Positions 45,132-55,017 are shown, numbered from the stretch's first letter. The stretch: 64,000 bases of DNA from CBDFHF01 sp965247565 (GCA_965247565.1 CBDFHF010000003.1:2480001-2544000), one strand, 5' to 3'. The notes: generated by a model from the letters alone, not told the origin. Numbers and translations are program-made.

Positions 45132-46238
45132 TTATTTATTCCTAGGAGGAATATAACCAATGCCAAACGGGTTGAGTCCAACGGGAATACGTTTGTTAGC
45201 GTATGTCGGCGCAGGGGATGCATCAGAAATATTGTAGACGGTGACATCACCAATCTGAGAGCCCGGCTCATGACCCGAATGGGTCAAATACAACTTATTG
45301 CCAGCCGCATTAATAGTCAGGTTATGTGCTGCTTGTAAGCCTGTATCAGCGGCTGTTGCAGGAAACGAAGCGGAACCAGCTATCTCCAATGTTTTGGCAT
45401 TAATGGCCCACAGCATGTCATTTTTTCCATCAGCTAGCGCCGCTTTAGGCAGATTACTGGTATAGAAAAAATTGCCATTCGGCGTCCAGGCAGCACCGTG
45501 TGCACCAGGGATAGTCAGCTCTTTTATAATCTCCAGTTTTTTATTGGGATTCATCACATAGACTTTATTAGCATTCTGAGTCGGAACAAACAACAATTTA
45601 CCGTCATTTAAAACGCCAACATGTGGATCTTTACCCACAGCTTGACGGGCTATTTCCTTGAAGTTTTTGGTGTTGTACTGCACGACATAATCATGCTCAC
45701 CCGTTACACCAACAATGGTAGTGATGGCCCATTTACCTTTTTTATCCAGCAAAATGTCATGCGGCTTCCCGCCTTGGCTTTTCAGATCCTCTGGAATCCC
45801 AACGGTCTTAAGCGCCGTCAATGTTTTTGGGTTGATTACGGTAAAAGACTTATCCATATCGTTAACTGTCCAGGTTTGTTTACCCACACCATCCGACCAC
45901 ATATGAAAAGCACCTGCGCCGGTTTTAATGGTATTAATAATTTTATAGTTATCCGCATTCAAAGCAATAATCTGTTTATTGGCGCGATCATTCACTAACA
46001 AGCGGTTATATTTAGGGATGTAATTCACGTACATGGGTTCTGGTGGTCTGGCAAATTTACCCGCTACCGAAACACTGCGAATCAGCGTATCAGAATTCTC
46101 GTCGATAATAGAAAGCGTGCCTGAAGTGCGATTCGCCACCACTATTCGACCGGGGCTAGCCGCCCAAACTTCCGAAAATGCACATTGCGTAGCGATTACC
46201 CCAACAGCAAATAAAACTTTTGTTTGTTTGTTCATCAT
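45132..46238 (-). CDS. Secreted YVTN-type beta-propeller protein
   Basis: 368 residues, signal peptide cut after VWAA. Repeats of about 42 residues with YVTN-like strands: GRIVVANRTSGTLSIIDENS, NRLLVNDRANKQIIALNADN, KQTWTVNDMDKSFTVINPKT, GKLLFVPTQNANKVYVMNP and NKLYLTHSGHEPGSQIGDV, making a seven-bladed propeller. Such proteins act as periplasmic or surface scaffolds and often accompany c-type cytochromes or metal oxidases. No heme motif or catalytic residues are obvious. It lies between the cytochromes and the PKD protein and is probably part of the same assembly. Confidence 0.8.
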   Translation of the reverse strand: MMNKQTKVLFAVGVIATQCAFSEVWAASPGRIVVANRTSGTLSIIDENSDTLIRSVSVAGKFARPPEPMYVNYIPKYNRLLVNDRANKQIIALNADNYKIINTIKTGAGAFHMWSDGVGKQTWTVNDMDKSFTVINPKTLTALKTVGIPEDLKSQGGKPHDILLDKKGKWAITTIVGVTGEHDYVVQYNTKNFKEIARQAVGKDPHVGVLNDGKLLFVPTQNANKVYVMNPNKKLEIIKELTIPGAHGAAWTPNGNFFYTSNLPKAALADGKNDMLWAINAKTLEIAGSASFPATAADTGLQAAHNLTINAAGNKLYLTHSGHEPGSQIGDVTVYNISDASPAPTYANKRIPVGLNPFGIGYIPPRNK

Positions 46239-46276
46239 TCAATTCACCTGAAAATTATTAGGACTTAACCAACACC

Positions 46277-46359
46277 GTAGGTTGGGTTGCATCTTTTCGC
46301 AACCCAACATATTCGTGTGGGAATGTTGGGTTAACGATGAAGCTGTTAACCCAACCTAC
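46277..46359. repeat. REP-like repeat pair (GTAGGTTGGGTT type)
   Basis: GTAGGTTGGGTTGC and its inverted parts form two hairpins: GGTTGGGTTGC with GCAACCCAAC, and TGTTGGGTTAAC with GTTAACCCAACC. The outer ends GTAGGTTGGGTT and AACCCAACCTAC are reverse complements. This GTTGGGTT motif is a common extragenic palindrome in many bacteria. It sits between the propeller and cytochrome genes and can act as a transcript-end hairpin. Confidence 0.8.
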
Positions 46360-46362
46360 AAT

Positions 46363-49300
46363 TTACTTCTTAAAGCTTTGTTCTACGCTGTGGCACAAAT
46401 CACAACCAATCGGCGTACCGGATTTAACCATGACTTTTTTAAACTTCATGGTCTTGCCTGCAGTAAACACCCGATCAACCGGAGCTTTTGATAAACGTGT
46501 ACCTCTGTGGTCTTTGCCATGGCAGGTAGCACATTGATCTTCGCCATTTAAGCCTGGTTTTTTAGCCCATTGGTTGTGGAATCCACCATCCTTATTTACC
46601 CAGTACTGGTCATTAACAGGATGCATGTTATGTGGCCCGGCTAAAATACCTGCGCCATAACGCACGCCATCCACCTTGCCTTCTTTGAACGCATCAGCCG
46701 TATGACAAGCGGTGCATTCTAGAATAGTCCCGGTGTGACCCTGCAACTGAATGGCCGTTACGTTGTCATTCGCGTATGGATCTGGGTTGGGCCAAATGGA
46801 ATGTGCTGGACCATGGCAGGAAGCACAAGGCAGCAGGCCGTGCCTGTCAAGACTCAACTTAAATAAGCCCCGCTCACAAATATGCTTACCTGGCGTTAAC
46901 GTATCGGTAAAAGTTCCGGGCGGGCAAGAGTAACCATTCTCGCTGACCTCGACCAATTTAGAGCTATTATCTTCCAAAACACCATCAGCCAATTTAGGAG
47001 TGAGATTTTCGGCAAACCGTTCGGTTTTGGCTGGAAGGTTTTTAAATATGCCTGTAGTCATATCATAGCTGCGGCGTGCCACAGGGTCATCACCTAGCCC
47101 GGTATGACAAGAAGCGCAACTGGGCAAGCTGTCACGATAATTATGACGGACCAAATGCTCGAAGCTCTTAGTGCCGTTGTTATCAGGTGGGTTTTCGCCC
47201 GCAGCGCGTGAAGCCATCGCCGTGCCGCCAGCCACAACGGCGATATCACCATGGCAATCAATACAATTAACGCCTGCAGCAGTCATTACATCTCGTTGGT
47301 ACTTATCTTGTTTTCCTTGATGACAAAACAAACAACTGGAATCCGGGGTGCCTGAATCCTTAGCATCTAGTAGCAAAGGATGAGCAGGGTCTATTTTTTG
47401 AGTCAGGTCGGCCATCTTAAACGACATGGATAACGGATCTCGTTCTATTGTTCCAGTAAAATCAGTATTGACCTTACCTAGCATCCTACCATGGGTATTA
47501 TGCAAAGAATTTGCATACTCGGGACATGATGTTCCGAAGCCTTTTTGGTCAGGCCCAACGCTCATCGGCCCCCAATTTGCATTGACTTTCGGATCTGAAC
47601 GATGGCAATAAGAGCCACAAGCCGTTGCGGAAATACCCTTGTTATAATCATCGATGATAAATAAACCTTCTTCACCCACCCAAGGAGGTGGATCATTAAA
47701 CGCCCTCGCAAACCCGTAAGTAAAATCGTGCAGCTCAGCCATGTTGATAGAGGCTGCCTGCTCGATCACAGCTCGATCATTTTTATGCTCGGCATCAACC
47801 TCTTCGGCGGTTACAAATTTTGGAATCTTTTCAAGTTTGGGTTTAAATTTAACCAAATCGGGATTTAAGGATGCACTGCTATCCTCGACATCTTTCTTCA
47901 ATTTATCGTATATAGTCTGATCAGCTGCAATCTTGCCTTTGGTATGGCAGTCCGCACAATTGAACTCCGTACTGATTGCAACCACTGCGTCGGCAGAAGC
48001 CAACACGTTACCACCGGAAGTAGCTTGAACGCGCATTAAGGGGTAAGGATTGTGACGTCCTTTGTCATCAGTTGGAAACATAGCTAAGCCATTGGCTTCA
48101 AATATTGACCGCTCTGCATCAAAATCATTAAATGCTTGGGGCTCATTGGCTTCGTAAGGTTTGGTAATACCTGGCATTGCAATGCCGGAAGCCTTTTTGT
48201 AGTATCCAAGAGCGGTATCATTCCAAAAATCACTATCGTAAACGGGATGCCCTTCATCCGGCTTGATATCAACTGCCGTCCAAGAATTCGCAACATCAGG
48301 TTTAAATTCGTAAACTACGCCAAAAATGCAAGAAGCCATTGTAAACGGTGAGCTCAAACCGAACGGTTGTACTGGTTTGAACTTGGTGGTGGCTACCCCG
48401 TTTCTGTCTTTTTCCCCGTTGTAAACACACGGATCAAACCAGTCGCTCTTTTGTATAGTTGCCGATTTAAAGATTGTTCCAACCGGGTAGTTTTGACTCG
48501 TGGAATTAATGGAATCTCTGCCAACCGGGTCATGAGGATTAGAGGCAGCCGATAATTGCAGCTTTATATCGGTAGACTTGTTTATTAGAGCCGGTTTACT
48601 CCCGCCAATAGAACCTTTTTTAATTACCACCGAATTTAGCCAGTTGATGGGATACATCTGTGGCATTCCGAAGTAACTTAAATCATGGAATTCCATGCTG
48701 AAAGGCGTAAACGGTAACACTACATATTCATTGCTGTACGAGCCATTCTTTGTTATCGGTTGTTCTGATACCTTAGCAGGACTAGTTGGTGGAGTTCCGA
48801 CCGATACTTTTATCCGATCTGAGCAACGGCGACCAGATAAGTCGGTCGCGGTAAAGCTGACGTTAAAAATGCTGTTGTTATGTACATCAAACTTAATATC
48901 ATTAGCTTCGGGCGTAGTAGGCCGAACTGATGCACCTCCGCCAAAATCCCATTCGTAATATAAAGCTAATTTTTCTGGATCAGTAGCCTTGCCAAAAAAG
49001 CTAACTGACTCACCAAAGTTAATTTGCTTATCCCCTGAGGGCGTAACAATTTTACAAACCGGTGGCAAGTCGCCTTTGAAACAGCCGGGGACTTTTTTTA
49101 GTTTGGCAATAACGGATGCGCCACCTGCCTCGATCCGAATTGAGCAAGGTTTGGTCGGTAGGTTGTTCAGAGTAAAACTAAATTTACCATTGACCGGCGC
49201 TTGTTCCGCCAGCCATTGGTCGGCTACCGCATCGTACAAGTTTACGGTACCGGCTTTAGCGGAGCCTTTTACTGTCAGTACGTTAGCAACGCTGTCATAA

Positions 49301-49413
49301 ATCAGCTTGCTGACTCTAGGTTTAGGTGCGGCTTCTGCCGTTCCAGCGATAATACAAATCAGACCAAGCGCAAGCAATTTTGATGCGCTAGGTATAGGTT
49401 TAAATACAATCAT
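46363..49413 (-). CDS. Nonaheme secreted c-type cytochrome A with Ig/PKD N-terminus
   Basis: 1016 residues, signal peptide (cleavage near TAEAA). The N-terminal ~200 residues are an Ig-like domain (SKLIYDSVANVLTVKGSAKAG) and a PKD-like domain (YYEWDFGGG). The heme part has nine attachment sites: CADCH, CGSYCH (CX3CH), CLFCH, CIDCH, CASCH twice, CTACH, CATCH and CDLCH. The region between carries conserved His for axial ligands (HDFTYGFARAFNDPPPW). It is a paralogue of the gene upstream (49663). No membrane anchor is seen, so it may be secreted or bound to the outer surface; electron transfer across or outside the envelope is likely. Confidence 0.88.
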   Translation of the reverse strand: MIVFKPIPSASKLLALGLICIIAGTAEAAPKPRVSKLIYDSVANVLTVKGSAKAGTVNLYDAVADQWLAEQAPVNGKFSFTLNNLPTKPCSIRIEAGGASVIAKLKKVPGCFKGDLPPVCKIVTPSGDKQINFGESVSFFGKATDPEKLALYYEWDFGGGASVRPTTPEANDIKFDVHNNSIFNVSFTATDLSGRRCSDRIKVSVGTPPTSPAKVSEQPITKNGSYSNEYVVLPFTPFSMEFHDLSYFGMPQMYPINWLNSVVIKKGSIGGSKPALINKSTDIKLQLSAASNPHDPVGRDSINSTSQNYPVGTIFKSATIQKSDWFDPCVYNGEKDRNGVATTKFKPVQPFGLSSPFTMASCIFGVVYEFKPDVANSWTAVDIKPDEGHPVYDSDFWNDTALGYYKKASGIAMPGITKPYEANEPQAFNDFDAERSIFEANGLAMFPTDDKGRHNPYPLMRVQATSGGNVLASADAVVAISTEFNCADCHTKGKIAADQTIYDKLKKDVEDSSASLNPDLVKFKPKLEKIPKFVTAEEVDAEHKNDRAVIEQAASINMAELHDFTYGFARAFNDPPPWVGEEGLFIIDDYNKGISATACGSYCHRSDPKVNANWGPMSVGPDQKGFGTSCPEYANSLHNTHGRMLGKVNTDFTGTIERDPLSMSFKMADLTQKIDPAHPLLLDAKDSGTPDSSCLFCHQGKQDKYQRDVMTAAGVNCIDCHGDIAVVAGGTAMASRAAGENPPDNNGTKSFEHLVRHNYRDSLPSCASCHTGLGDDPVARRSYDMTTGIFKNLPAKTERFAENLTPKLADGVLEDNSSKLVEVSENGYSCPPGTFTDTLTPGKHICERGLFKLSLDRHGLLPCASCHGPAHSIWPNPDPYANDNVTAIQLQGHTGTILECTACHTADAFKEGKVDGVRYGAGILAGPHNMHPVNDQYWVNKDGGFHNQWAKKPGLNGEDQCATCHGKDHRGTRLSKAPVDRVFTAGKTMKFKKVMVKSGTPIGCDLCHSVEQSFKK

Positions 49414-49662
49414 ATTTTCTCTCCAGTGTTTAGAACAATTTATGGCGCTTAAATAACAGCCCTACAGCTTTCTGATATTTATTGATTCAAGTAGCAAATT
49501 ACTTTCCCTGGTTTGCAAGGCTATGTAAGGCTGACAAGAAGCTAGTTGCCCCATCAATTGAGTTTCATTGCGCTTTTCAAATCTCTATGCCTCCGATGTT
49601 TAACCTAAATTAGAGCCAGATGGGGTAGACAGCATTTTCTGCCCACCCTTTAAAACTAGCTA

Positions 49663-52600
49663 TTAAATGACTTTACTTTTTTCCACGCTATGACACAAAT
49701 CACAGCCAATTGGCGTGCCGGCTTTCACGTTGATTTTCTTGTATTTTTTCTCCTTTCCGGTTGTAAACACCCGATCAACCGGTGTTTTTGATAAACGTGT
49801 TCCTCTGTGGTCTTTTCCATGACAGGTAGCACATTGATCTTCACCATTTAAGCCCGGTTTTTTAGCCCATTGGTTGTGGAAACCGCCATCTTTATTCACC
49901 CAGTATGGATCATTGATTGGATGAGTATTGTGCGGCCCTGCTAGGATAGTTGGATTTCCCGCTTTATCCGGATAGTGCAAGCTACTACCAATACTTTCCA
50001 CTGTTTTGAACGCATCAGCGGTATGACAAGCGGAACATTCCAGAATGGTTCCGGTGTGGCCTTGTAACTGTAGAGCGGTTACATTGTCGTTGGCATAGGG
50101 ATCCGGATTTGGCCAAGTAGAATGTGTCGCGCCGTGACAAGAAGCGCACGGAAGAGCACCGTGTTTATCTAAACTCTGTTTAAACAGGCCTCTTTCACAA
50201 ATATTTTTACCAACGGTCAATGTGTCAGTGAAGGTTCCTGGTGGACAGGATTTGCCATCAGTTTCCACTTCTATAGTTTTATAAATACCATCGGTGCTAC
50301 TAATTTTTGGTGCTAAATTTTCTGCAAAACGCTCATTTTTTACAGGTAAAGAGACAAATTTGCCTGTGGTCATGTCATAACTACGACGAATAACTGGCTC
50401 ATCTCCCACTCCAGTGTGACAAGAGGCGCAACTAGGCAAACCATTGCGGTAAGGATGACGGGTAAATTCGGTGAATTTTGTAGGAAGATTGCTATCCGGT
50501 GGGTTAACGGCATCACCATTTCCGGCAGCGCGGGTTGCCATTGCTGACCCACCGGCTAGTACAGCCATGTCGCCGTGACAATCGATACAGTTAACGCCGG
50601 CAGCAGACATGACATCTCGTTGGTACTTATCATGTTTACCTTGATGACAGAATAGGCAACTTGATTCAGGGGTTCCAGAATCTTTAACTTCCAACAAAAA
50701 TGGATGAGCTGGGTCGGCTTTTTTGGTTAAATCAGCGAGTAGAAAACCGCCGTTAACGGGATCACGTTCAAGTGTTCCTGTAAAATCAGCGTTCAATCTG
50801 CCCAGCATACGGCCATGGGTATTATGCAAAGAGTTGGAATACTCAGGGCAAGCGCCGCCGCCACCTGACACCGAGTCAGCAGTCATCGGTCCCCAGCTTT
50901 CGTTAACTTTAGGATCGGAACGATGGCAAAAATTACCGCATGAGTCTTGTACGCCATTGGTGGCGGGTCTACCCATGATGGTCCAGCCAGCCCATGCTGT
51001 TTCGCTCATCCATGATGGGGGGTCTCTTAAAGCGCGGGAAAACGAATAAGTAAAATCATGCATATAAGCGATATTTCTCATCGCGGCCTGTTCAATAATA
51101 TCCCGGTCGTTTTTACGTGCTGGATCTAAATCCTCTGGCTTGACAAATTTTGGAATCTTAACCACAAAGGCTTTGTATTTAGCCAGTTCACTGCCTTCGC
51201 TGCTGGCTTCTACGTCTTTTTTGAGTTGATCATAGAAGGCTTGATTAGCACCAATTTTTCCGTAGGTATGGCATTCGGCACAGTTAAACTCAGTACTAAC
51301 GCCTACTACGGCATCACCGGTGGCCAATACTTTACCGTCGGCTTCAGCCTGAACTCTCATTAGCGGATAGGGGTTATGTCGGCCTTGGTCATCGGTAGGG
51401 AACAGCACAATACCATCAGCTTCAAAAACATTTCGTTCAGCGTCAAATACATTAAAAGCTTGTGGATTATTTGCTTCATAAGGTTTTGCGATACCTGGCA
51501 TAGCAACACCGGTTGGCTCAAGATAACCGTGCCAAGTTTGTACGGTAAAATCTTCATCCCAGCTTGACCAAACGCCAGGGTCAAAATAGCGCTGACCTTC
51601 ATCAGGTAACACCTCAACAGCACCAAAAGTGTTTTCGGTGCTGTTGGCGTCGAATTGATTAAATTGCCCAAAGCTGCACGAGGCCGAAGTGATCGGATGA
51701 TTAGTTCCTGCCACGGTTCCCAACTGGGCTCCTCTGACCGTAGGCGCACCATTCACACCTTTAGCACCGCCTGTAAATTCGCAAGGGTCATAGAAATCAG
51801 TCTTTTTTATTGCCGCCGCTCCGTAAGCGGTATTTGGCGGATAGTTTTGGCTAGTCGAGTTGATCGATCCTAAGCCCACCGGATCCGTGGGGCTTGATGC
51901 TGCTGAAAAGCTAACTTTTGCAGCATCCTTATCTAACAGCACAGGCTTGGCTCCACCGACAGAGCCTTTCTTTAACACGACCGCATTCAACCAGTTGATA
52001 GGGTACATCTGCGGCATACCTTTGTAACTCAGGTCATGGAATTCCATGCTGAATGGGGTAAAAGGCAGTATCACATGCTCAGCACTGTCAACACCATTTT
52101 TCAGTACAGTTTGTTCAGACACCTTTGCCGGCGCGGTGGGCGGTGTACCTACTGTCACTTTAATATGATCGGTACAACGACGACCTGTTAGGTCGGTTGC
52201 TGTAAAGTGCACGTTAAAAGTGGCATTGTTGATGGCATCAAACTTGATGTCATTTGCTTCCTGCGAAGTCGGCCGAGCGGAGGCGCCACCTGCAAAATCC
52301 CATTCATAGTGCAACACGGTTTTTTCCGGGTCTGAGGCTTTAGCCAAGAAACTAATCGATTCACCAAAGTTAATTTGTTTGTCCCCAGACGGAGTGACAA
52401 TTTTACACACCGGCGGCAAGTCGCCTTTTATGCATGCGGGGGCTTTTTTTAATTTGGCGACAATAGACGCCCCTCCCGACTCTACCCGAACCGAGCAAGG
52501 TGTAGTTGGCAGATTGCTCAGATTAAAGCTGAATTTACCGTTAACCGGCGCTTGTTCCGCCAGCCATTGATCAGCAACCGCATCGTATAGATTCACAGTT

Positions 52601-52770
52601 CCAGCTTTCGCAGAACCTTTTACCGTCAATACGTTAGCAACGCTGTCAAAAGTTAGCTTACTGACCTTGGGCTTAGCCGCGGCTTCTGCCGCTCCAGCGG
52701 TTATGCAGATCAGGCTGAGCGCGAGCAATTTGAATGAGGTAGGTATTTGTCTGGATCGAATCATTAGCAT
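49663..52770 (-). CDS. Nonaheme secreted c-type cytochrome B, paralogue of the next gene
   Basis: 1035 residues with the same order as cytochrome A: signal peptide, Ig-like domain (SKLTFDSVANVLTVKGSAKAG), PKD-like domain (HYEWDFAGGASARPTSQEAN), then nine heme sites (CAECH, CGNFCH as CX3CH, CLFCH, CIDCH, CASCH twice, CSACH, CATCH, CDLCH). Identity between the two is high along the length, so they arose by tandem duplication. They differ mainly in inserts around the central non-heme region. This is the first gene of the minus-strand cluster; its promoter should lie in the 1-kb gap upstream. Confidence 0.88.
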   Translation of the reverse strand: MLMIRSRQIPTSFKLLALSLICITAGAAEAAAKPKVSKLTFDSVANVLTVKGSAKAGTVNLYDAVADQWLAEQAPVNGKFSFNLSNLPTTPCSVRVESGGASIVAKLKKAPACIKGDLPPVCKIVTPSGDKQINFGESISFLAKASDPEKTVLHYEWDFAGGASARPTSQEANDIKFDAINNATFNVHFTATDLTGRRCTDHIKVTVGTPPTAPAKVSEQTVLKNGVDSAEHVILPFTPFSMEFHDLSYKGMPQMYPINWLNAVVLKKGSVGGAKPVLLDKDAAKVSFSAASSPTDPVGLGSINSTSQNYPPNTAYGAAAIKKTDFYDPCEFTGGAKGVNGAPTVRGAQLGTVAGTNHPITSASCSFGQFNQFDANSTENTFGAVEVLPDEGQRYFDPGVWSSWDEDFTVQTWHGYLEPTGVAMPGIAKPYEANNPQAFNVFDAERNVFEADGIVLFPTDDQGRHNPYPLMRVQAEADGKVLATGDAVVGVSTEFNCAECHTYGKIGANQAFYDQLKKDVEASSEGSELAKYKAFVVKIPKFVKPEDLDPARKNDRDIIEQAAMRNIAYMHDFTYSFSRALRDPPSWMSETAWAGWTIMGRPATNGVQDSCGNFCHRSDPKVNESWGPMTADSVSGGGGACPEYSNSLHNTHGRMLGRLNADFTGTLERDPVNGGFLLADLTKKADPAHPFLLEVKDSGTPESSCLFCHQGKHDKYQRDVMSAAGVNCIDCHGDMAVLAGGSAMATRAAGNGDAVNPPDSNLPTKFTEFTRHPYRNGLPSCASCHTGVGDEPVIRRSYDMTTGKFVSLPVKNERFAENLAPKISSTDGIYKTIEVETDGKSCPPGTFTDTLTVGKNICERGLFKQSLDKHGALPCASCHGATHSTWPNPDPYANDNVTALQLQGHTGTILECSACHTADAFKTVESIGSSLHYPDKAGNPTILAGPHNTHPINDPYWVNKDGGFHNQWAKKPGLNGEDQCATCHGKDHRGTRLSKTPVDRVFTTGKEKKYKKINVKAGTPIGCDLCHSVEKSKVI

Positions 52771-53759
52771 CTCCTGTAAAAAACAAGAATGCTTATGGAA
52801 TATTCATGCCAAAAATAATTTTTTTTAAAATCTTTTTGAACTTTTTTGTAGTTTATTGGAATAGGGGGAGGTTATGGGGTATTAACCGAGGTTAACAGTT
52901 AATAAAACCGGTTTTAAAGTACTTGAGATGATGAAACTTGTGAGGATAGCTAGAAGGATGGAGGGCGATTTTAAATAAACTATGTTATTTAACACAATTT
53001 ATCTGTGTTATTTGCCGTACTTTTTTTCAGCCCCATATTTTTCGGGGCCTGTAGAACACGATGAAAATTAAAAGTGTGTCATATGCCACACTTTTAAATA
53101 TTAACTATTGCTAATTTATAAATAATAGTAAGTGGGCTAGGATGAGTAAATTTAGTCGAAATGCTTATACTAAAGCCGATAGCTATTCCTTAAGAAAATA
53201 GATAACTACCTAATATATAACTGTTATTTTACATTTATCTAGTAAAAATCCCTATTGGAATCGATCGGCCTAGCTATCTTTAAAAGTCAACCTTGCTCTT
53301 TCAAGGCTGCTAAAACATGAATTTTAATTAAACGGTGTTATAGAGTTTATTTTCGGCCTTATCTGCAACTGGAGGCCATCCTGAAATCTCAATTCAAGCA
53401 CTTGGTTCATCTTCCTCTCGCCATCATCGATAAAATCCATTCTGTAGAGGCTTGGATGGTTTCACACCTTAGAAAACAGTGCAATAAGTCCGCACTGAAA
53501 TTCTGGTCAGCTGATACTTACATTAGAGAAAAACAACTAGAACCAAATAAAAACAATAAAAATGGCAACCCGTTTTGTTTGAACTGTCGACCCGTTAGGC
53601 AGGTTATTAAAAAAAATCATTATTTGCAATATTGAGTCGTAAATAATCAGCCTTACAGCCGAAATCTTAGTTTAATCCATTGAATATTATGCATTTATCA
53701 ATACGGCTCTGGATTTAGAGAGTCGTGCTCTGATGATCACAAAAATAGCTTTAGGTGAT
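52771..53759. other. AT-rich gap between divergent cytochrome and PEP-CTERM clusters
   Basis: Nearly 1 kb with no supportable gene. It holds inverted repeats: AACACA-atttatc-TGTGTT near 52993-53011 and the 11-bp pair at 53068-53097. A 77-residue frame at 53402-53635 has no recognisable family, no good start signal and lies in a decayed-looking stretch, so I do not call it. The cytochrome promoter is expected near 52800-52900. Confidence 0.5.
53068..53097. repeat. 11-bp inverted repeat, possible operator or terminator
   Basis: TTAAAAGTGTG-tcatatgc-CACACTTTTAA, perfect arms with an eight-base loop, about 300 bases upstream of cytochrome B and 1 kb upstream of the PEP-CTERM cluster. No gene ends nearby on either strand, which favours a regulator site over a terminator; untested. 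Confidence 0.4.
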
Positions 53760-53775
53760 TGGCATAGCATTTGCT
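53760..53775 (+). promoter_or_regulatory. Sigma-54 promoter (-24/-12) of the PEP-CTERM cluster
   Basis: TGGCATAGCATTTGCT fits the sigma-54 consensus TGGCAC-N5-TTGCW: GG and GC doublets spaced exactly 12 bases apart. It lies about 320 bases before the first PEP-CTERM gene and about 105 before the structured leader. Sigma-54 together with the PrsK/PrsR pair is known to drive PEP-CTERM genes in other proteobacteria; the regulator genes are not in this window. Confidence 0.6.
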
Positions 53776-53879
53776 TATGAAATTAACGGGCGACATTAGT
53801 GATTCTGGATAGTTCCTTACCTTCTATTAGCAGATTTAATAATGTCAACCATGAGAAGTTTCCAGGACCTCCTCGCTCA

Positions 53880-53990
53880 TGGATTGGAGCGACGTCAAAA
53901 GGATTTGACACCCCGCCACCTCCGCCGCAAGGCGGATCCGGAAAGCCACAGGTCTTGGAAGACTGAGACAGCTGGGTTGCCTTCAAGTAA
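53880..53990 (+). ncRNA. Structured leader resembling a c-di-GMP-I (GEMM) riboswitch
   Basis: The 5' part folds into a strong hairpin with a GCAA tetraloop (CTCCGCC-GCAA-GGCGG-A). The 3' part AAAGCCACAGGTCTTGGAAG and ACAGCTGGGTTGCC is close to the GEMM consensus AAAGCCACgGGtc...AGCcGGGTTGCC. The joining segment normally reading GACGCAAAGCC is ATCCGGAAAGCC here, so it deviates at positions that are usually conserved. It lies downstream of the sigma-54 site and 105 bases before the first PEP-CTERM gene. A degenerate or variant-ligand member of the class is my reading. Confidence 0.5.
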
Positions 53991-54094
53991 CAGGTATATC
54001 AAGAAAACGTTTATGCGGCGGTTTATGCTAAGACGGTATTGAACCTGGGATATGGAGATTAACTTAACTATAGACCAACGTTTAAAGGCAAAAC

Positions 54095-54985
54095 ATGAAA
54101 ATCAACAAACTAAATAGATTAACTGCAACGGCATCAGTAGCGACAATTGCATTAGCAGGTATGTTGTCGCCCTCAGCAGCCAATGCGGCTACTTTGAGCG
54201 CTGCCAGCGGCATCGGTACGTTTACTATGAGTATGGACGAGAATGCATTTGCACAGTTTCAAGGTGGACCGGGTGGATCGCCTTCCAAGCCGGGTATGTT
54301 CAATGACCACTTTTATAATACGGCCGCGTCAAATCCAACTGTCTATACTGGGTCTGCTTTGAATCTTTTAGGAGACAATACCCCGGAGTCATCTAACAGT
54401 TTGGTGCATGACATAACGCCTACCGGCCCTAATCCTACCGGCCAACAAGCGGGTCGTGGTGTTAAGGGAACAACAGCTAATTTTGCTATCGATTCAGTGA
54501 CTCTTACTACACCCACCAGCAGTTTACTCGGAATGACTGGTATTCAAGAACTAGGTATTGGCGGTTCTGGTCCTTTTGCAGGATCATCAATAGTCAGTGG
54601 GGATTATGCGCTTAGATACAATCCAGCATTACGTCAAAGTGCTTGGGATGATGCGGGTTTTAGTGGAACGGCTACCGGTTGGTATCTGTTTAATGGTCTC
54701 GACATACCCACGCCTGCTTATGATTTGGAAAATTTAAGTGTCACGGTTACTGATTCCAATAACTGGCGGTTTAGTGGCGATTTATTGTTGGGTCCTGAAC
54801 TTGCCGCTTTCTATGGCGGAGCTGCAAAGACAGATGTGGGTAACTTTTGTCTTGGGGTAGGTTCTTTCTCTGGTTGCAATGTACCCGTATCCTCCGTTCC
54901 GGTACCTGCAGCAGTCTGGTTATTTGGAACTGGCTTGATGGGTTTTGTTGCGGGCAATCGCCGCAAACTGCGCTTTTTTGCTTAA
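54095..54985 (+). CDS. PEP-CTERM (VPxPA type) surface protein 1
   Basis: 296 residues. Signal peptide (TATASVATIALAGMLSPSAA), a beta-sandwich central region and the tripartite sorting tail VPVPAAVWLFGTGLMGFVAG + NRRK. In this class the tail is recognised by an exosortase, which cleaves at the VPxPA motif; no exosortase is in the window. The central region has elements also seen in the later members (DENAFAQF near the mature N-terminus, SVPVPA boundary), so this is a family of paralogues. First gene after the sigma-54 promoter and leader, followed by its own terminator. Ribosome site AAAGGC, eight bases before ATG. Confidence 0.85.
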   Translation: MKINKLNRLTATASVATIALAGMLSPSAANAATLSAASGIGTFTMSMDENAFAQFQGGPGGSPSKPGMFNDHFYNTAASNPTVYTGSALNLLGDNTPESSNSLVHDITPTGPNPTGQQAGRGVKGTTANFAIDSVTLTTPTSSLLGMTGIQELGIGGSGPFAGSSIVSGDYALRYNPALRQSAWDDAGFSGTATGWYLFNGLDIPTPAYDLENLSVTVTDSNNWRFSGDLLLGPELAAFYGGAAKTDVGNFCLGVGSFSGCNVPVSSVPVPAAVWLFGTGLMGFVAGNRRKLRFFA

Positions 54986-55017
54986 GTTCTTGTAGCACTT
55001 ACCATGCGTTAAGAATA

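Noticed and set aside
53402..53635. 77-residue open frame in the gap before the PEP-CTERM cluster
   Set aside because: No family resemblance I trust, no ribosome site at the start, and the surrounding sequence is AT-rich and stop-rich. It may be a transposase relic, but I cannot support a call.
53842..54042. Open frame overlapping the structured leader
   Set aside because: The sequence is better explained as an RNA with hairpins; the protein has no signal, domain or good start.
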